Positions 1 to 9,939 of a stretch of 64,000 bases of DNA are shown piece by piece. The notes beneath the pieces are model-generated. The model ran no database searches. It had not been told where the DNA came from and was given only the letters and a program-made list of their open reading frames with translations. Every line of letters starts with the position of its first letter. Within the stretch, counting starts at the first letter, position 1. This DNA is from Pseudonectria foliicola. Taxonomy: Eukaryota > Ascomycota > Sordariomycetes > Hypocreales > Nectriaceae. Location: positions 1-64,000 of the forward strand of contig QUZD01000120.1 of the NCBI GenBank assembly GCA_003693505.1, given 5' to 3'. A program made the translations under genes and the position numbers.

Positions 1-982
1 GTACTGTACTGTACTGTACTCCAATCCGGGTCGGCGTGGCTCAGCTCAGGCACCGTTTCTCGACATCCCGTCGTCCGAAGACCAAGACCCTTTGGTTGTG
101 GCGATCGTCCATCCCACAGCCGAGACTCCAACCAGGTTCCAGCTTGGCTGAACATACAGCTGTACAGTAGATGTGCTTTCCGTGGGCTCGTTTTACATGT
201 GAGCGAACCATTTGCCCTTGCACCACCGGCCGGTTTGCTCTCTTACTCTTGATCTCTTGCTCTCTTGCTCTCTTGCTCTGCCTCTTGCTCTGCCTCTTGC
301 TCTTGTCTGGCGCGCCACAACATCAACCTCAGCCGGATACGAAATTCCTCAGGTGCTCTATACATCAACTCAATTTTTGTCGCGGCTTTTGCTTCTCCTT
401 CTTCTTCAGACTTAATATCGTATATATTTTGCTTCCTAAAAATTGCTAGCTTGTTGCCGGTACGTCAGGGTTCCCTGTCTCTTCTTTGACATTCCGTCAC
501 ACGCCCCTCCATCCATCCATCACGTTACGCTGTCGGGCCTGCGGAGGCCAGCTTCGTCTCCTTCTCTCCCGCCTTACTTCCCATTATATCCCCGACCCAA
601 TCACATCAGTCTTTGCTTTCCTTTCCTTTCCTTTCCTGCGTCCCTCTGTCTCAAGGTAGGTTTCCCTTGATACTCGGCTACATGCACCCCCATCAACTGG
701 CCGAGGGCTCACTTGACTTCCCCCTGCCAGCCAGCTGTAGTCATGCTCTCTCTACAAGGCCTCGTACTTTATATCGAGGCCAAATACCCCCCTCACCCTC
801 CATGATTTCCTTTCCCATCCCATGGTCACTTTCTTCAGCCAGTTCTTTATTCTCTCCTACCCTCCTGATCAAGATTGCCTCTGCCTTGCTGCCTAAATCT
901 CCGGGCTTGCAACACCAAAATCAGCATTTCGTCTTCCGCTCGTCACTCAATACTCTCCCAAACTCATCAGATCGCTGACGAC
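1..982. other. Upstream region of the carnitine acetyltransferase gene
   Basis: No gene is supported here. The window opens with four copies of GTACT (1-20). Positions 239-305 hold a pyrimidine-rich repeat built on CTCTTG, and 610-640 a run of CTTTC units. Such CT-rich tracts are common just upstream of filamentous-fungal start codons, so the stretch from about 500 is read as promoter and 5' leader of the gene starting at 983. Small open frames here are low-complexity Leu/Ser/Pro translations of CT-rich DNA. One upstream ATG at 875 is in frame with the gene and would add 36 residues, but it lies in leader-like sequence. Confidence 0.5.
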
Positions 983-3673
983 ATGACTCAAGTCCGTACC
1001 TTCACCTTGCCTCAGCCCTTGGGGGAGAGGCTAGCGAACCCAGCACCACAATCTGTTTCCCTCAACTCAGCAGCCCCTAGATCCGTTCCCGATATCCCAG
1101 AGCTATCCCAAAGGCGGGACAGTTTGTCCACTAAGCTCAACTCCGACTACAAAAGGGTTCCAATGGCCACCTATATCGATTCTCGCAAGGAAGGCGGCAT
1201 CACGTTTGCCGGCCAGGACAAGCTACCCAAGCTTCCTATTCCCGATCTCTCTTCCACTTGCCAACGATACATTGAAACACTACGGCCCCTTCAAACAGGC
1301 AGAGAGCAAGCAGAGACCCAATATGCAGTCGCCGAGTTTCTCAAGAGCGATGGGCCTGAGCTACAGGAGAAGCTAAAGAAGTATGCTCAGGGAAAGACGA
1401 GCTACATTGAACAGTTCTGTACGTCAGCTAGCACCATAGCTCAATGGGGCCTACGACTGACTTCCTCCAAGGGTACGATTCCTATCTCAACTATGACAAC
1501 CCAGTCGTCCTCAACTTGAATCCCTTCTTTCTGCTGGAGGATGATCCCACACCTGCTCGTAACAACCAGGTTACCAGAGCGGCGTCTTTGGTAGTTTCGT
1601 CTCTCGAGTTCGTCCGAGCAGTCCGGAAGGAAGAGCTCCCTCCAGACAAGGTCAAGACGACTCCCCTCTGCATGTACCAGTACTCTCGCCTGTTTGGGAC
1701 TGCAAGAGTCCCGACAGAAGCGGGTTGCCAGATTGAGCAGGATCCCGAGTCAAAGCACGTTGTCGTCATGTGCCATGGCCAATTCTACTGGTTCGATGTG
1801 CTCGACGACAACTCAGACATCATCATGACCGAAAAGGACATCTCCGTCAATCTTCAAACTATCGTCGACGATGCCACCCAGACACCCATCCAAGAGGCTG
1901 CAAAGGGTGCCCTCGGCGTGCTGAGTACCGAGAACCGAAAGGTCTGGTCAGGGCTGAGAGATGTCCTAACCCAGGAACCCACGTCCAACAATGCCGACTG
2001 TTTGAGGATCATTGATTCTGCCCTCTTCATCCTCTGCCTCGACTACGCCGAACCCACCAATGTAGCAGCTCTTTGTCAGAATATGCTGTGCGGAACCAGC
2101 GAGGTGGAAAAGGGCGTCCAGATTGGTACATGCACCAACCGCTGGTATGACAAGCTCCAAATCATTGTCTGTAAGAATGGAAGTGCCGGCATCAACTTTG
2201 AGCACACCGGCGTCGACGGCCACACAGTTCTTCGCTTTGCCAGTGATTTATACACGGACACCATTCTACGCTTCGCCAGAACAATCAACGGACAGGCCCC
2301 CACGCTCTGGGCATCCAAGAGCCCGGATCCGTCCAAACGCGATCCTGAAAGCTTCGGAGAGGTCAACACCACGCCCCGCAAGCTGGAGTGGGATATGATG
2401 CCAGAGCTGAGTATTGCTGTGCGCTTTGCGGAGACCAGATTGGCAGATTTGATTGAGCAAAACGAGTTCCAATGTCTGGACTTTAGCCACTATGGTAAGA
2501 ATTTCATCACATCAATGGGCTTCTCCCCCGATGCATTCGTTCAGATGGCTTTTCAAGCGGCATATTATGGTCTTTACGGTCGAGTTGAATGCACTTATGA
2601 GCCTGCAATGACCAAGGTGTTCCTGCACGGCCGAACAGAGGCAATCCGCAGTGTCTCGACAGAGTCGGTCGACTTTGTCCAGACGTTCTGGGCAGACCAC
2701 CCCGCAGAGGCCAAGATTGAAGCTTTGAAGAGGGCTTGTGAAAAACACGTCGCCAATACGAGACAGTGCGCCAAGGCTGAAGGTTGTGATCGTCATCTCT
2801 ACGCACTCTTGTGCGTTTGGCAGCGGTCTCTCGACGAAGAAACAGATAGCGGTCGGAGCAGTGCGGGATACTCTAGTCCCATCGATGGATATCCAGAGCG
2901 CGATGTTTCTTCGCCAGTTGGCAGCCTTACCAATGGGTCTGTTGTCTCTACAGACGCCGTCGAGGTGAAGCCTTCGCGCGGAAGGGGGTACAGCACCAAC
3001 TCACAATCGCGCGAGGGTGGCCGTCTCCCGCTCATCTTCGCGGATGCGGGTTGGGATAAGCTCAATAACACGATCCTATCAACGTCAAACTGCGGCAACC
3101 CATCCCTTCGGCAATTTGGCTTTGGCCCTACCTCGGGTGATGGATTCGGCATTGGGTATATCATTAAAGATGAAGGAATTTCCATCTGCGTCTCGAGCAA
3201 GCATCGTCAAACGGCTCGGTTTGTCGATACTCTCGAAAGCTACCTGCTTGAGATCCGGCGCATCCTACGCATCAGCAACCGCAAGCTCTCCACGGTCAAG
3301 TCGAGCCGGGCCCGCGAGGCAGAAGTGGATAAGCCCAGGCCAACTCCCAACCGCCTCAAGAGCCGCGGCCGTCCCATCACCGCCATTGATAGCATCCGCT
3401 CCGTGACCGGCACGACGTCACCTACAAACGAAAGCAGCGCATTCAGTGAGGATGAGGAGATCGGCGGATGCAAGTGCCTTCCTATGCTCACCGCATTGGT
3501 TGTTTTACTGACAATCTATCACAGATGGCTTCTTCGATGCCGGGATGCTTCTGCAGGCTCTCAAGGCCCGTAATACGCAGATGGAGACGGGAGAGACGCG
3601 GGCTTCAGAGCGAGCTGCTGTACAGGCCCGCCGTAGAGACGTAGGGAAGAAGCTTAGGCTCAACGACTACTGA
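983..3673 (+). CDS. Carnitine O-acetyltransferase, cytosolic FacC/Yat type
   Basis: The predicted enzyme transfers acetyl groups between acetyl-CoA and carnitine, moving acetyl units between compartments during growth on acetate or fatty acids. Three exons are read: 983-1418, 1472-3469 and 3525-3673, giving 860 residues. The first junction restores YIEQF-WYDSYLNYDNP, a typical N-terminal choline/carnitine acyltransferase block. The HxxxD catalytic motif (EHTGVDG) puts the base at His390. The block YGLYGRVECTYEPAMTK is also family-typical. No mitochondrial presequence or C-terminal SKL-like peroxisomal signal is visible (it ends LNDY), which favours a cytosolic enzyme; this is inference. A Ser/Gly-rich insertion lies near residues 600-660. 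The second intron (3470-3524) uses a GC donor; only this junction gives GGYGFFDAGMLLQAL. The start at 983 precedes MTQVRTF; a downstream in-frame ATG at 1164 (MATYIDSRKEGG) is an alternative. Confidence 0.93.
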
Positions 3674-4330
3674 GAGTATTGTATGATTGAGACGTCTATA
3701 TTGTTGACTTTTATGCATAGTAGAGCACTTTTGGCGCTTCTTTTGGACTACATATGGCTCAGGATTATCAGGGGCGCAATGGAGCGTGGGTGTATTATCG
3801 TAGGTCTTTTAGATGTCTCAATGACCGAAAGTTGAACTTCCAATATTCCAAAGTGCTCTGAAGAGAAATAATCGCATTTAAATGACACCCCATGGGACCT
3901 GGTGATGAATTATTGTAGATGCCGCCGTGGGAGGTTGCGAAAATGATGCACAGTGTAATAACACGTTTGGTCAGAATCGGTACTGTACGACAATCGTACA
4001 ACGCGCTCCTGCGCGTCTCATCATCACCACCACTATCAAACGTCGTCAGCCACTAATAAGGACGTGCCAAATCTACGAATTGCAACACAGTCAATAACAG
4101 ACTCTTTTGCTTCTACCTGTAATTGGATCGTATAACGATATATGAAGAGACGTCTTGGAATAAGCTCACATGCAGAGTGACGGATCTGCTCTCGGCCTGG
4201 CTGGTTATCTCCTGCATTCACCCAGCCTTTCATGACCAGGCTCGCTCCCCCTCTCACCGTCCTCTACCGCCTCTACCGCCTCTACAGCCTCTACAGCCTC
4301 TACAAGCTCTAGCCAAGCCGGCGTCTCCTG
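3674..4330. other. Intergenic region between carnitine acetyltransferase and RAD57-like gene
   Basis: This holds the 3' flank of the acetyltransferase gene and the promoter of the Rad57-like gene. A tandem nonamer close to CCTCTACMG occupies about 4261-4304, just before the start codon at 4331. No coding potential was seen on either strand. Confidence 0.5.
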
Positions 4331-5818
4331 ATGAGCGACCTGTCCAAGATCCTCCCGTCCTTCCCTTTTGCCTCCTTCCAAGCGCTCCTGCCGACCATTG
4401 AGCACCATGGCCTCACCACCACCGACCTCCTCACCTTCCATCCCGCGGACGTTGCCAAGCAGACGCGTCTGCCCATGCTTGACCTCAGGCGTCTCATAGC
4501 CACGGTCCAGGCGAGGCTATCCGACGACCTCACTCCTCGGCACCCGCTTGCCGTTGCGGAATCCGGGAAGAGTCCGTCTGTCGAGGTTCTGAACCAAGAT
4601 CCGCCGGTCCCGGTCCCGGTCCCGGTCCCGGCGCCGGCGCCGGCCTCGGACACGGGCACGGACACGGAGCGGAAGATGGCCCGGAAGAGCCCCGGCAATG
4701 ACAGCGACAGCGACAGCCTTGGCACCATCAGCACCCTCGACGAGGACCTCGACGCAGCCCTCGGCGGCGGCGTCTCCGTCGGCTCCATCACCGAGTTCGC
4801 GGGCGAGAGCGGTGCCGGCAAGTCCCAGGTCCTGCTGAGCCTCTGCCTTGCCGTCCAGCTACCGCCCCCGCACGGCCTCGGCAAGAAGGCCCTCTACATC
4901 TCGACCGAGTCGGGCCTGGCGACGCGCCGCCTCGCCCAGATGCTCGATGCCAACCCGGTCCTCGCTGCCGCCGCAGCGGCGGCGTCGTCGTCGTCGTCGC
5001 CCCCGGGCTCGGCCTCGCTCGACGGCATCCTCAGCACCGTCACGCCGGACACGGAGTCGCAGGAGCACATCCTCGAGTTCCAGGTGCCCGTCCTCGTCGC
5101 CCGCAACGACATTGGCCTCGTCGTGCTCGACTCGGTCGCCGCAAACTACCGCGCCGAGTTTGAGGGCCAGCGCGCCCGCGCCACCCACATGGCTGCCCGG
5201 AGCGCCCAGCTCGTCCGTCTCGGCGCCCTCCTCCGCGAGCTCGCTCGCCGGCACAATCTCGCCGTCGTCGTCTCCAACCAGGTCGGCGACCGCTTCGCCT
5301 CCTCCATGCCGACTCCGCGGAACCCGCCGCCCAAGATGCCCAGACACCACGCCCAGGAGAGCCCGCTGGCATCTCGGAGCATGCCTCCTCCCCCTGCCGC
5401 TGTGCTCTCTAGCACGCCCTCGTCGTCGATTCCCTTCTCCCTCCAAGATCCAGACGAGCCTCCTACCCCCATGGTTCTCATGCTCGATCACCAGCAGCGC
5501 TGGTTTACCGGTTGGGGCGATGACCCCCACGCCTCGTACGCCCTCAAGACGCCGAGTCTCGGTCTGGTTTGGTCTACTCAGATAGCCTGCCGTGTTGTCC
5601 TCATCAAACGCCCCGTCTACGGTCCCACTCGGCACGCCGCACCAATTACGGCAGATGATGAGGTTGGGTCGAACGTTCCTACGCTCAAGCCATGGCGAAG
5701 GTGGATGAAGGTAGTCTTTGCACCACACACCCCGGCGTCTGGCCAGGGCCTTCACGGTGCGGTGGAATTTGAAATCACCATGGCAGGGCTCAAGGCCGTC
5801 AAAAAGGCCACCAAGTAG
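4331..5818 (+). CDS. RAD57: Rad51 paralogue, Rad57-like recombination mediator
   Basis: A RecA/Rad51-family ATPase of 495 residues in one uninterrupted exon. An N-terminal helical region is followed by the conserved lead-in VSVGSITEFAG, the Walker A motif GESGAGKS (158-165), a Walker B-like GLVVLDS (about 262-268), and a block ending NLAVVVSNQVGDRF that matches the L2-side region of Rad51 paralogues. The order and spacing fit Rad57/XRCC3 rather than Rad51 itself. Rad57 is known to act with Rad55 to help assemble Rad51 filaments in double-strand-break repair. Low-complexity insertions are present: a Pro-Val/Pro-Ala run (about residues 93-105), an Ala/Ser run (about 215-228) and a Pro/Ser-rich loop (about 335-380). 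It converges on the Pol III gene with 276 bp between stop codons. Distinguishing Rad57 from other paralogues would need a tree. Confidence 0.85.
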   Translation: MSDLSKILPSFPFASFQALLPTIEHHGLTTTDLLTFHPADVAKQTRLPMLDLRRLIATVQARLSDDLTPRHPLAVAESGKSPSVEVLNQDPPVPVPVPVPAPAPASDTGTDTERKMARKSPGNDSDSDSLGTISTLDEDLDAALGGGVSVGSITEFAGESGAGKSQVLLSLCLAVQLPPPHGLGKKALYISTESGLATRRLAQMLDANPVLAAAAAAASSSSSPPGSASLDGILSTVTPDTESQEHILEFQVPVLVARNDIGLVVLDSVAANYRAEFEGQRARATHMAARSAQLVRLGALLRELARRHNLAVVVSNQVGDRFASSMPTPRNPPPKMPRHHAQESPLASRSMPPPPAAVLSSTPSSSIPFSLQDPDEPPTPMVLMLDHQQRWFTGWGDDPHASYALKTPSLGLVWSTQIACRVVLIKRPVYGPTRHAAPITADDEVGSNVPTLKPWRRWMKVVFAPHTPASGQGLHGAVEFEITMAGLKAVKKATK

Positions 5819-6094
5819 CGACGAAACAGGCAAATACAGGGCCCTACCAGTTGGGCCGCCTGGACTCGGAGCGCGTGGGTATTATACGGACTGGTCACCA
5901 TAGATAGGCTTCAAATCGCCAGGAAACACTCGCTTGTCTTTTTTGTTTATTGTCTCGGCTGATGGAATCCTCCGGTTCTCAGCTATCGGCTATCAACCTT
6001 TCTAGGTAAGGTAAGTATGTACCTAGCTACCTGATATACAAAACGCAAGCATTGTCCATCCTCCATGTACACGTCACAGATCGTAGCTCGATCG

Positions 6095-9000
6095 CTATCG
6101 CGGATGAGGGAACTCATCCTCCAGTTGCAGCCGCACGCCGACATTCATGCTGATAAGTTCCTGGACGAGCAGCTTTGCCGCATACGGCATCGTCATCTTC
6201 GTCACTTCCCTCGTGCTCTTACAGGTGTGGCAGTAGCCCTTGTAGCCGAATAGTCCACACTGCTGGCAGATATCAATCTCTGTCCCGTCGGAACTAATCA
6301 TCAGCCGCTCGAGCAGAAGCTGCGAGGCACCGTAGGCGATCAAGCAATCACGCTCCATTTCTCCGAGACGCAAACCACCATCTCGGGAACGACCCTCAGT
6401 CGGCTGTCGAGTCAAAATGGCACGCGGACCCCTAGATCGCGAATGCATCTTATCCTGCACCATGTGCTTGAGGCGCTGGTAGTAGATTGGGCCGTTGAAG
6501 ATGTATGCCTCCAAAGCCTCTCCAGTAACACCCGAAGTGAAGTAATCCTTGCCTTCCCAGGAAAATCCATGATCAACGAGCTTTTCGCTCATCTCCTTGA
6601 GAGGATGAGATCTGAAAGCATCGCCAAATCCGTAGTCGGGACGACCATCAACAATGGCAGCCTTGCCCGTCAGACATTCGAGCAACTTTCCGACAGTCAT
6701 TCGAGATGGGAAACCGTGTGGGTTCATGATGATGTCGGGGTTCAGGCCGGAATCGGAGAACGGCATATCCTCTTGCTCTACAATGATACCCACCACACCC
6801 TTCTGACCGTGACGAGATGAAAATTTGTCGCCCAGCTCCGGACGACGGGTCTGCCTGGTTTGGACTTTGACGACCGTCGTATCCTTCTCTGTCTGAGAGA
6901 TCATGACTTTGTCAATATATGCGGGGTCAGGAATACGGTACGAAACGGACGAGTCACGATACTCGCTTGGTCCACGATCCATCCCAATCCCCGTGGTAGT
7001 CTGATCGAGCGGAGTTTCCTTCTTGACCATTGCCTCTCCGTTGTGAATCTTGTATCCCACAATGGCCAAGCCATCATCGTCCAGGGCTTCGTGTTTGGGA
7101 ATACGATGCTTGACTTTGCCATCTCCTTCGTTCTGAGGGTCTCCAACCCGTTCTCTTCGTCCGTTGGGGTACTTCTGAAGTTCTGTTGTGTACTTCCGGA
7201 AGACCTGACATCGGCCGAAGCCTCTATCAACCGAAGCCTTGTTGAGGACCAAGGCATCTTCGATATCGTATCCAGAGTATGACATGACGACGACGGTAGC
7301 GTTTTGACCAGCGGGGAGTTTGTCATAGCCAATCAGCTGGATGGTCTTCGAGATGACCATGGGTCGTTGGGGATATACAAGAGTGTACAGTAGGGTATCG
7401 ATTCGGTTGAACTGGTTGTATGCAATCGCTCCAATGGCTTGCTTACCCATGGCACATTGGTAGGTGTTTCGTGGGGACTGGTTGTGGTGGGGGAAGGGGA
7501 TGAGACCAGCAACGGCGCCCAGAATGGTAAATGGTTCAATCTCCAAATGCGTGGTACTTTTGGTGATTTGATGCTCGTATATGGTGACCAGAGCGTCTTG
7601 TTCTTCGTTTACGTCGAGGTACTCGACAATGCCATGGTTTAAGAAGTCATCAAAAGTGACTTTTCCAAGCTGCAAGAGTCGGAGGTGTTCCGGCTTCAGC
7701 TTTTGCTGACCATTCTTCACAATGATGTAAGGTCTGCAAATCCGGCCTTCATCTGTGGCAATGTGGACGGCGTTGAAATGTGTGTTGATGCTGATGCCAA
7801 CAAAGGGCGAGATCCAACCCCTACGGCGCATTGTCCGGAACTTTTGCCCGAACCGCTTGGGGTACCGCGTTAAAGCAAAGGGGGTACCGTTGACATGGAT
7901 AATGTAGCTTCCTTCGCGGTGCATCTCGGCCCCGGAGAAGTTTCTGATGGGCTCCACGCCGGCGTCAAGTGTAAAAATCCACCTCTTCACGGGCTCCTCC
8001 TCCACGTTTGTCGTGATGTGTGTCATGAGAGCCAAATTCTTGACCAGACCACAAGCTTCACCTTCAGGGGTATCCGAGGTACAGAGCATACCCCACTGTG
8101 ACGGCTGAAGAGCTCGGGGGCCCGACACCTTACGGGTCTTCTCAAACTGACTGCTGATTCTGGTCATCATTCCGAGCGCTGCAATGTAACTGAGTCGACT
8201 CAGGACATGCGTAACACCAGCTCGGTTCATGTTGAATCGCTTGACACTCCAATTGCCAGTCTGGATCGCGCGATTGATTCCCATTCCGATATTGTTGGCA
8301 TGATTGCTAATCATGTGAACAGCATCCAGAGGAACAGCGCGGTTGTTCTTCTTGAGAAACTTATCGATAGACATCTTGACCTCGACCATGAAACGCTTGA
8401 AAAGATCTTCGAATAGCAGTGAGAGAAGCTGGCCAGCAAGCTCGAGTCGTTTGTTACCAACAAAGTCGCGGTCGTCGACTAGCTTCGGGTTCTGGGCAGC
8501 AATCAACACTCTTCGAGTCATCATGGCGACATATATGGCTTTGGGGTAGAAGTCCAATCCCTCGATGGGAACATGGGCAATGACCAGGTTAGCCAGTGCA
8601 TCCAGTCCTTCTTCCACGTGATTTCGGCGCACTTGGGGACCAAATTGACCCTTGCGCGATCCCATCTTGACGCGAGCACCGATGTACTCCAGCGCTTGGT
8701 GTTGTGTATAGACGCCAGCCTTTGTTGCCTCGTCAAAGTTGATGAGAAAGTCGTCTTGATATCTTCCATCGGACCCAGTCACTAGCTGCATAATTTCATA
8801 GTCTGAAAGGCCACCCAGGGCCTTCAGAACAATGACAATGGGAATTCCTTCAACTAGAACGTTGTGGGTAAGGAGAATCCTGTCCTTCTTGAGTGTGATG
8901 TAGGTCTTCGACTTGCGCTCGTGGGTAGAACTGGTTACTGATGCGGAGATGATGTTGTTCTTTTCGTCGGCCTCGACAATGATACGGTTCTTGCTCAACT

Positions 9001-9742
9001 GCTCCTGAATCAGAATAACCTTTTCAGTTCCGTTGATGATGAAGTATCCACCGGGGTCCAGGGGGCATTCGTTCATCTCTTCCATCTTGGTGTTGGTTGC
9101 GCCACTGAGTCGGCATTTGGAGCTTCGAAGCATGACTGGCATGCGCCCCAAGGGTACGTTCTTCCTTACGACCTTCTGCTTGTCACGGATGTATTGGATA
9201 TCGACGAGGATTGGAGCCGCATATGTCATGTCTCGTAACCGACACTCCATGGGAGTGACATCGGTGTGCGACTTGGCATCTTTCCAGTCTTGACGGCGAG
9301 GGCGGTCGACTCGAATATCGGTGAACCTGTTGTAAATGCTCATTAACAAAGGGCTCGTGCCATCCACGATGGGCAGGCTTACTCAAGCCAAAAGTTACTA
9401 TCAACATCGCTACGGATGGTTCGGTTTGCGCGCACGATGTCCTTGATCTCCTGCTCGACGAAGAAGTTGTAGGAGTCAATGTGCCTAGCTTCAGTGTTAG
9501 CGACAGACGACCGGGCCGCCTTTTCTCTTGCTTGGATAACGGCGCCACATACTGCTTCACGAGACCTGGTCCTGTTAGCATGCCTGGCTGCGCGACTCGG
9601 ACCTGGGTAGCTTACCTTTGACCTTGAGGAAGGCCGGCAGAAGCTGGAACTTGTCCTCCTTGGTGGAGATGGGGTCTGTCAGCTTCTTGCCATTGTAAAA
9701 GGGCTCAAGAAGGGCCTCGAAGCCATCATCAATGAGAGGCAT
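6095..9742 (-). CDS. RPC2: RNA polymerase III second-largest subunit (Rpc2/Rpc128 type)
   Basis: This is the beta-like catalytic-core subunit of RNA polymerase III, which makes tRNA, 5S rRNA and other small RNAs in the nucleus. Four exons are read in transcription order: 9742-9616, 9565-9553, 9484-9383 and 9326-6095, giving 1,157 residues, close to the size of yeast Rpc2. The N-terminus starts MPLIDDGFEALLEPFYNG and crosses junctions as VKGLVKQHIDSYNFFVEQ and NFWLEFTDIRVDRP. Further landmarks are the PLGRMPVMLRSSKC block, the GDKFSSRHGQKG motif near residue 911, and a C-terminal zinc ribbon with CxxC pairs (CQQCG...CHTC) near 1098-1113. Overall similarity is to Pol III rather than Pol I or II second subunits. 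The second exon is only 13 nt long; without it the N-terminal block cannot be read. Confidence 0.95.
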
Positions 9743-9927
9743 CTTGTCTGTCACCAGACAACAGACATCTAAAGCGGGTGTATGGATCGTCGGAGTCGGC
9801 TACTTTTTTTTGTTTGTCATCGCGATAGCTTCGCAAAAAGTTCTGCCCCGCGGAGGCAGGTGGAGCCGCCGCCTGCATCAGGCATGAGTCCGGCCGGTGG
9901 GGGACGAATCCGAGTCGCGATAAGATA

Positions 9928-9939
9928 ACGCGTCACGTG
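9928..9939. promoter_or_regulatory. Abutting ACGCGT and CACGTG sites upstream of the Pol III gene
   Basis: An ACGCGT palindrome (9928-9933) is immediately followed by a CACGTG palindrome (9934-9939), with a GATAA-type sequence just before. They lie about 190 bp upstream of the RPC2 start codon. ACGCGT is the MluI cell-cycle-box core and CACGTG the E-box core bound by Cbf1-like bHLH proteins in other fungi. Use as promoter elements here is inferred from position and motif identity. Confidence 0.35.

Noticed and set aside
4859..5833. Long minus-strand frame opposite RAD57
   Set aside because: Shadow of the GC-rich third-position bias in the real gene; Arg/Gly/Ala-rich with no domain.
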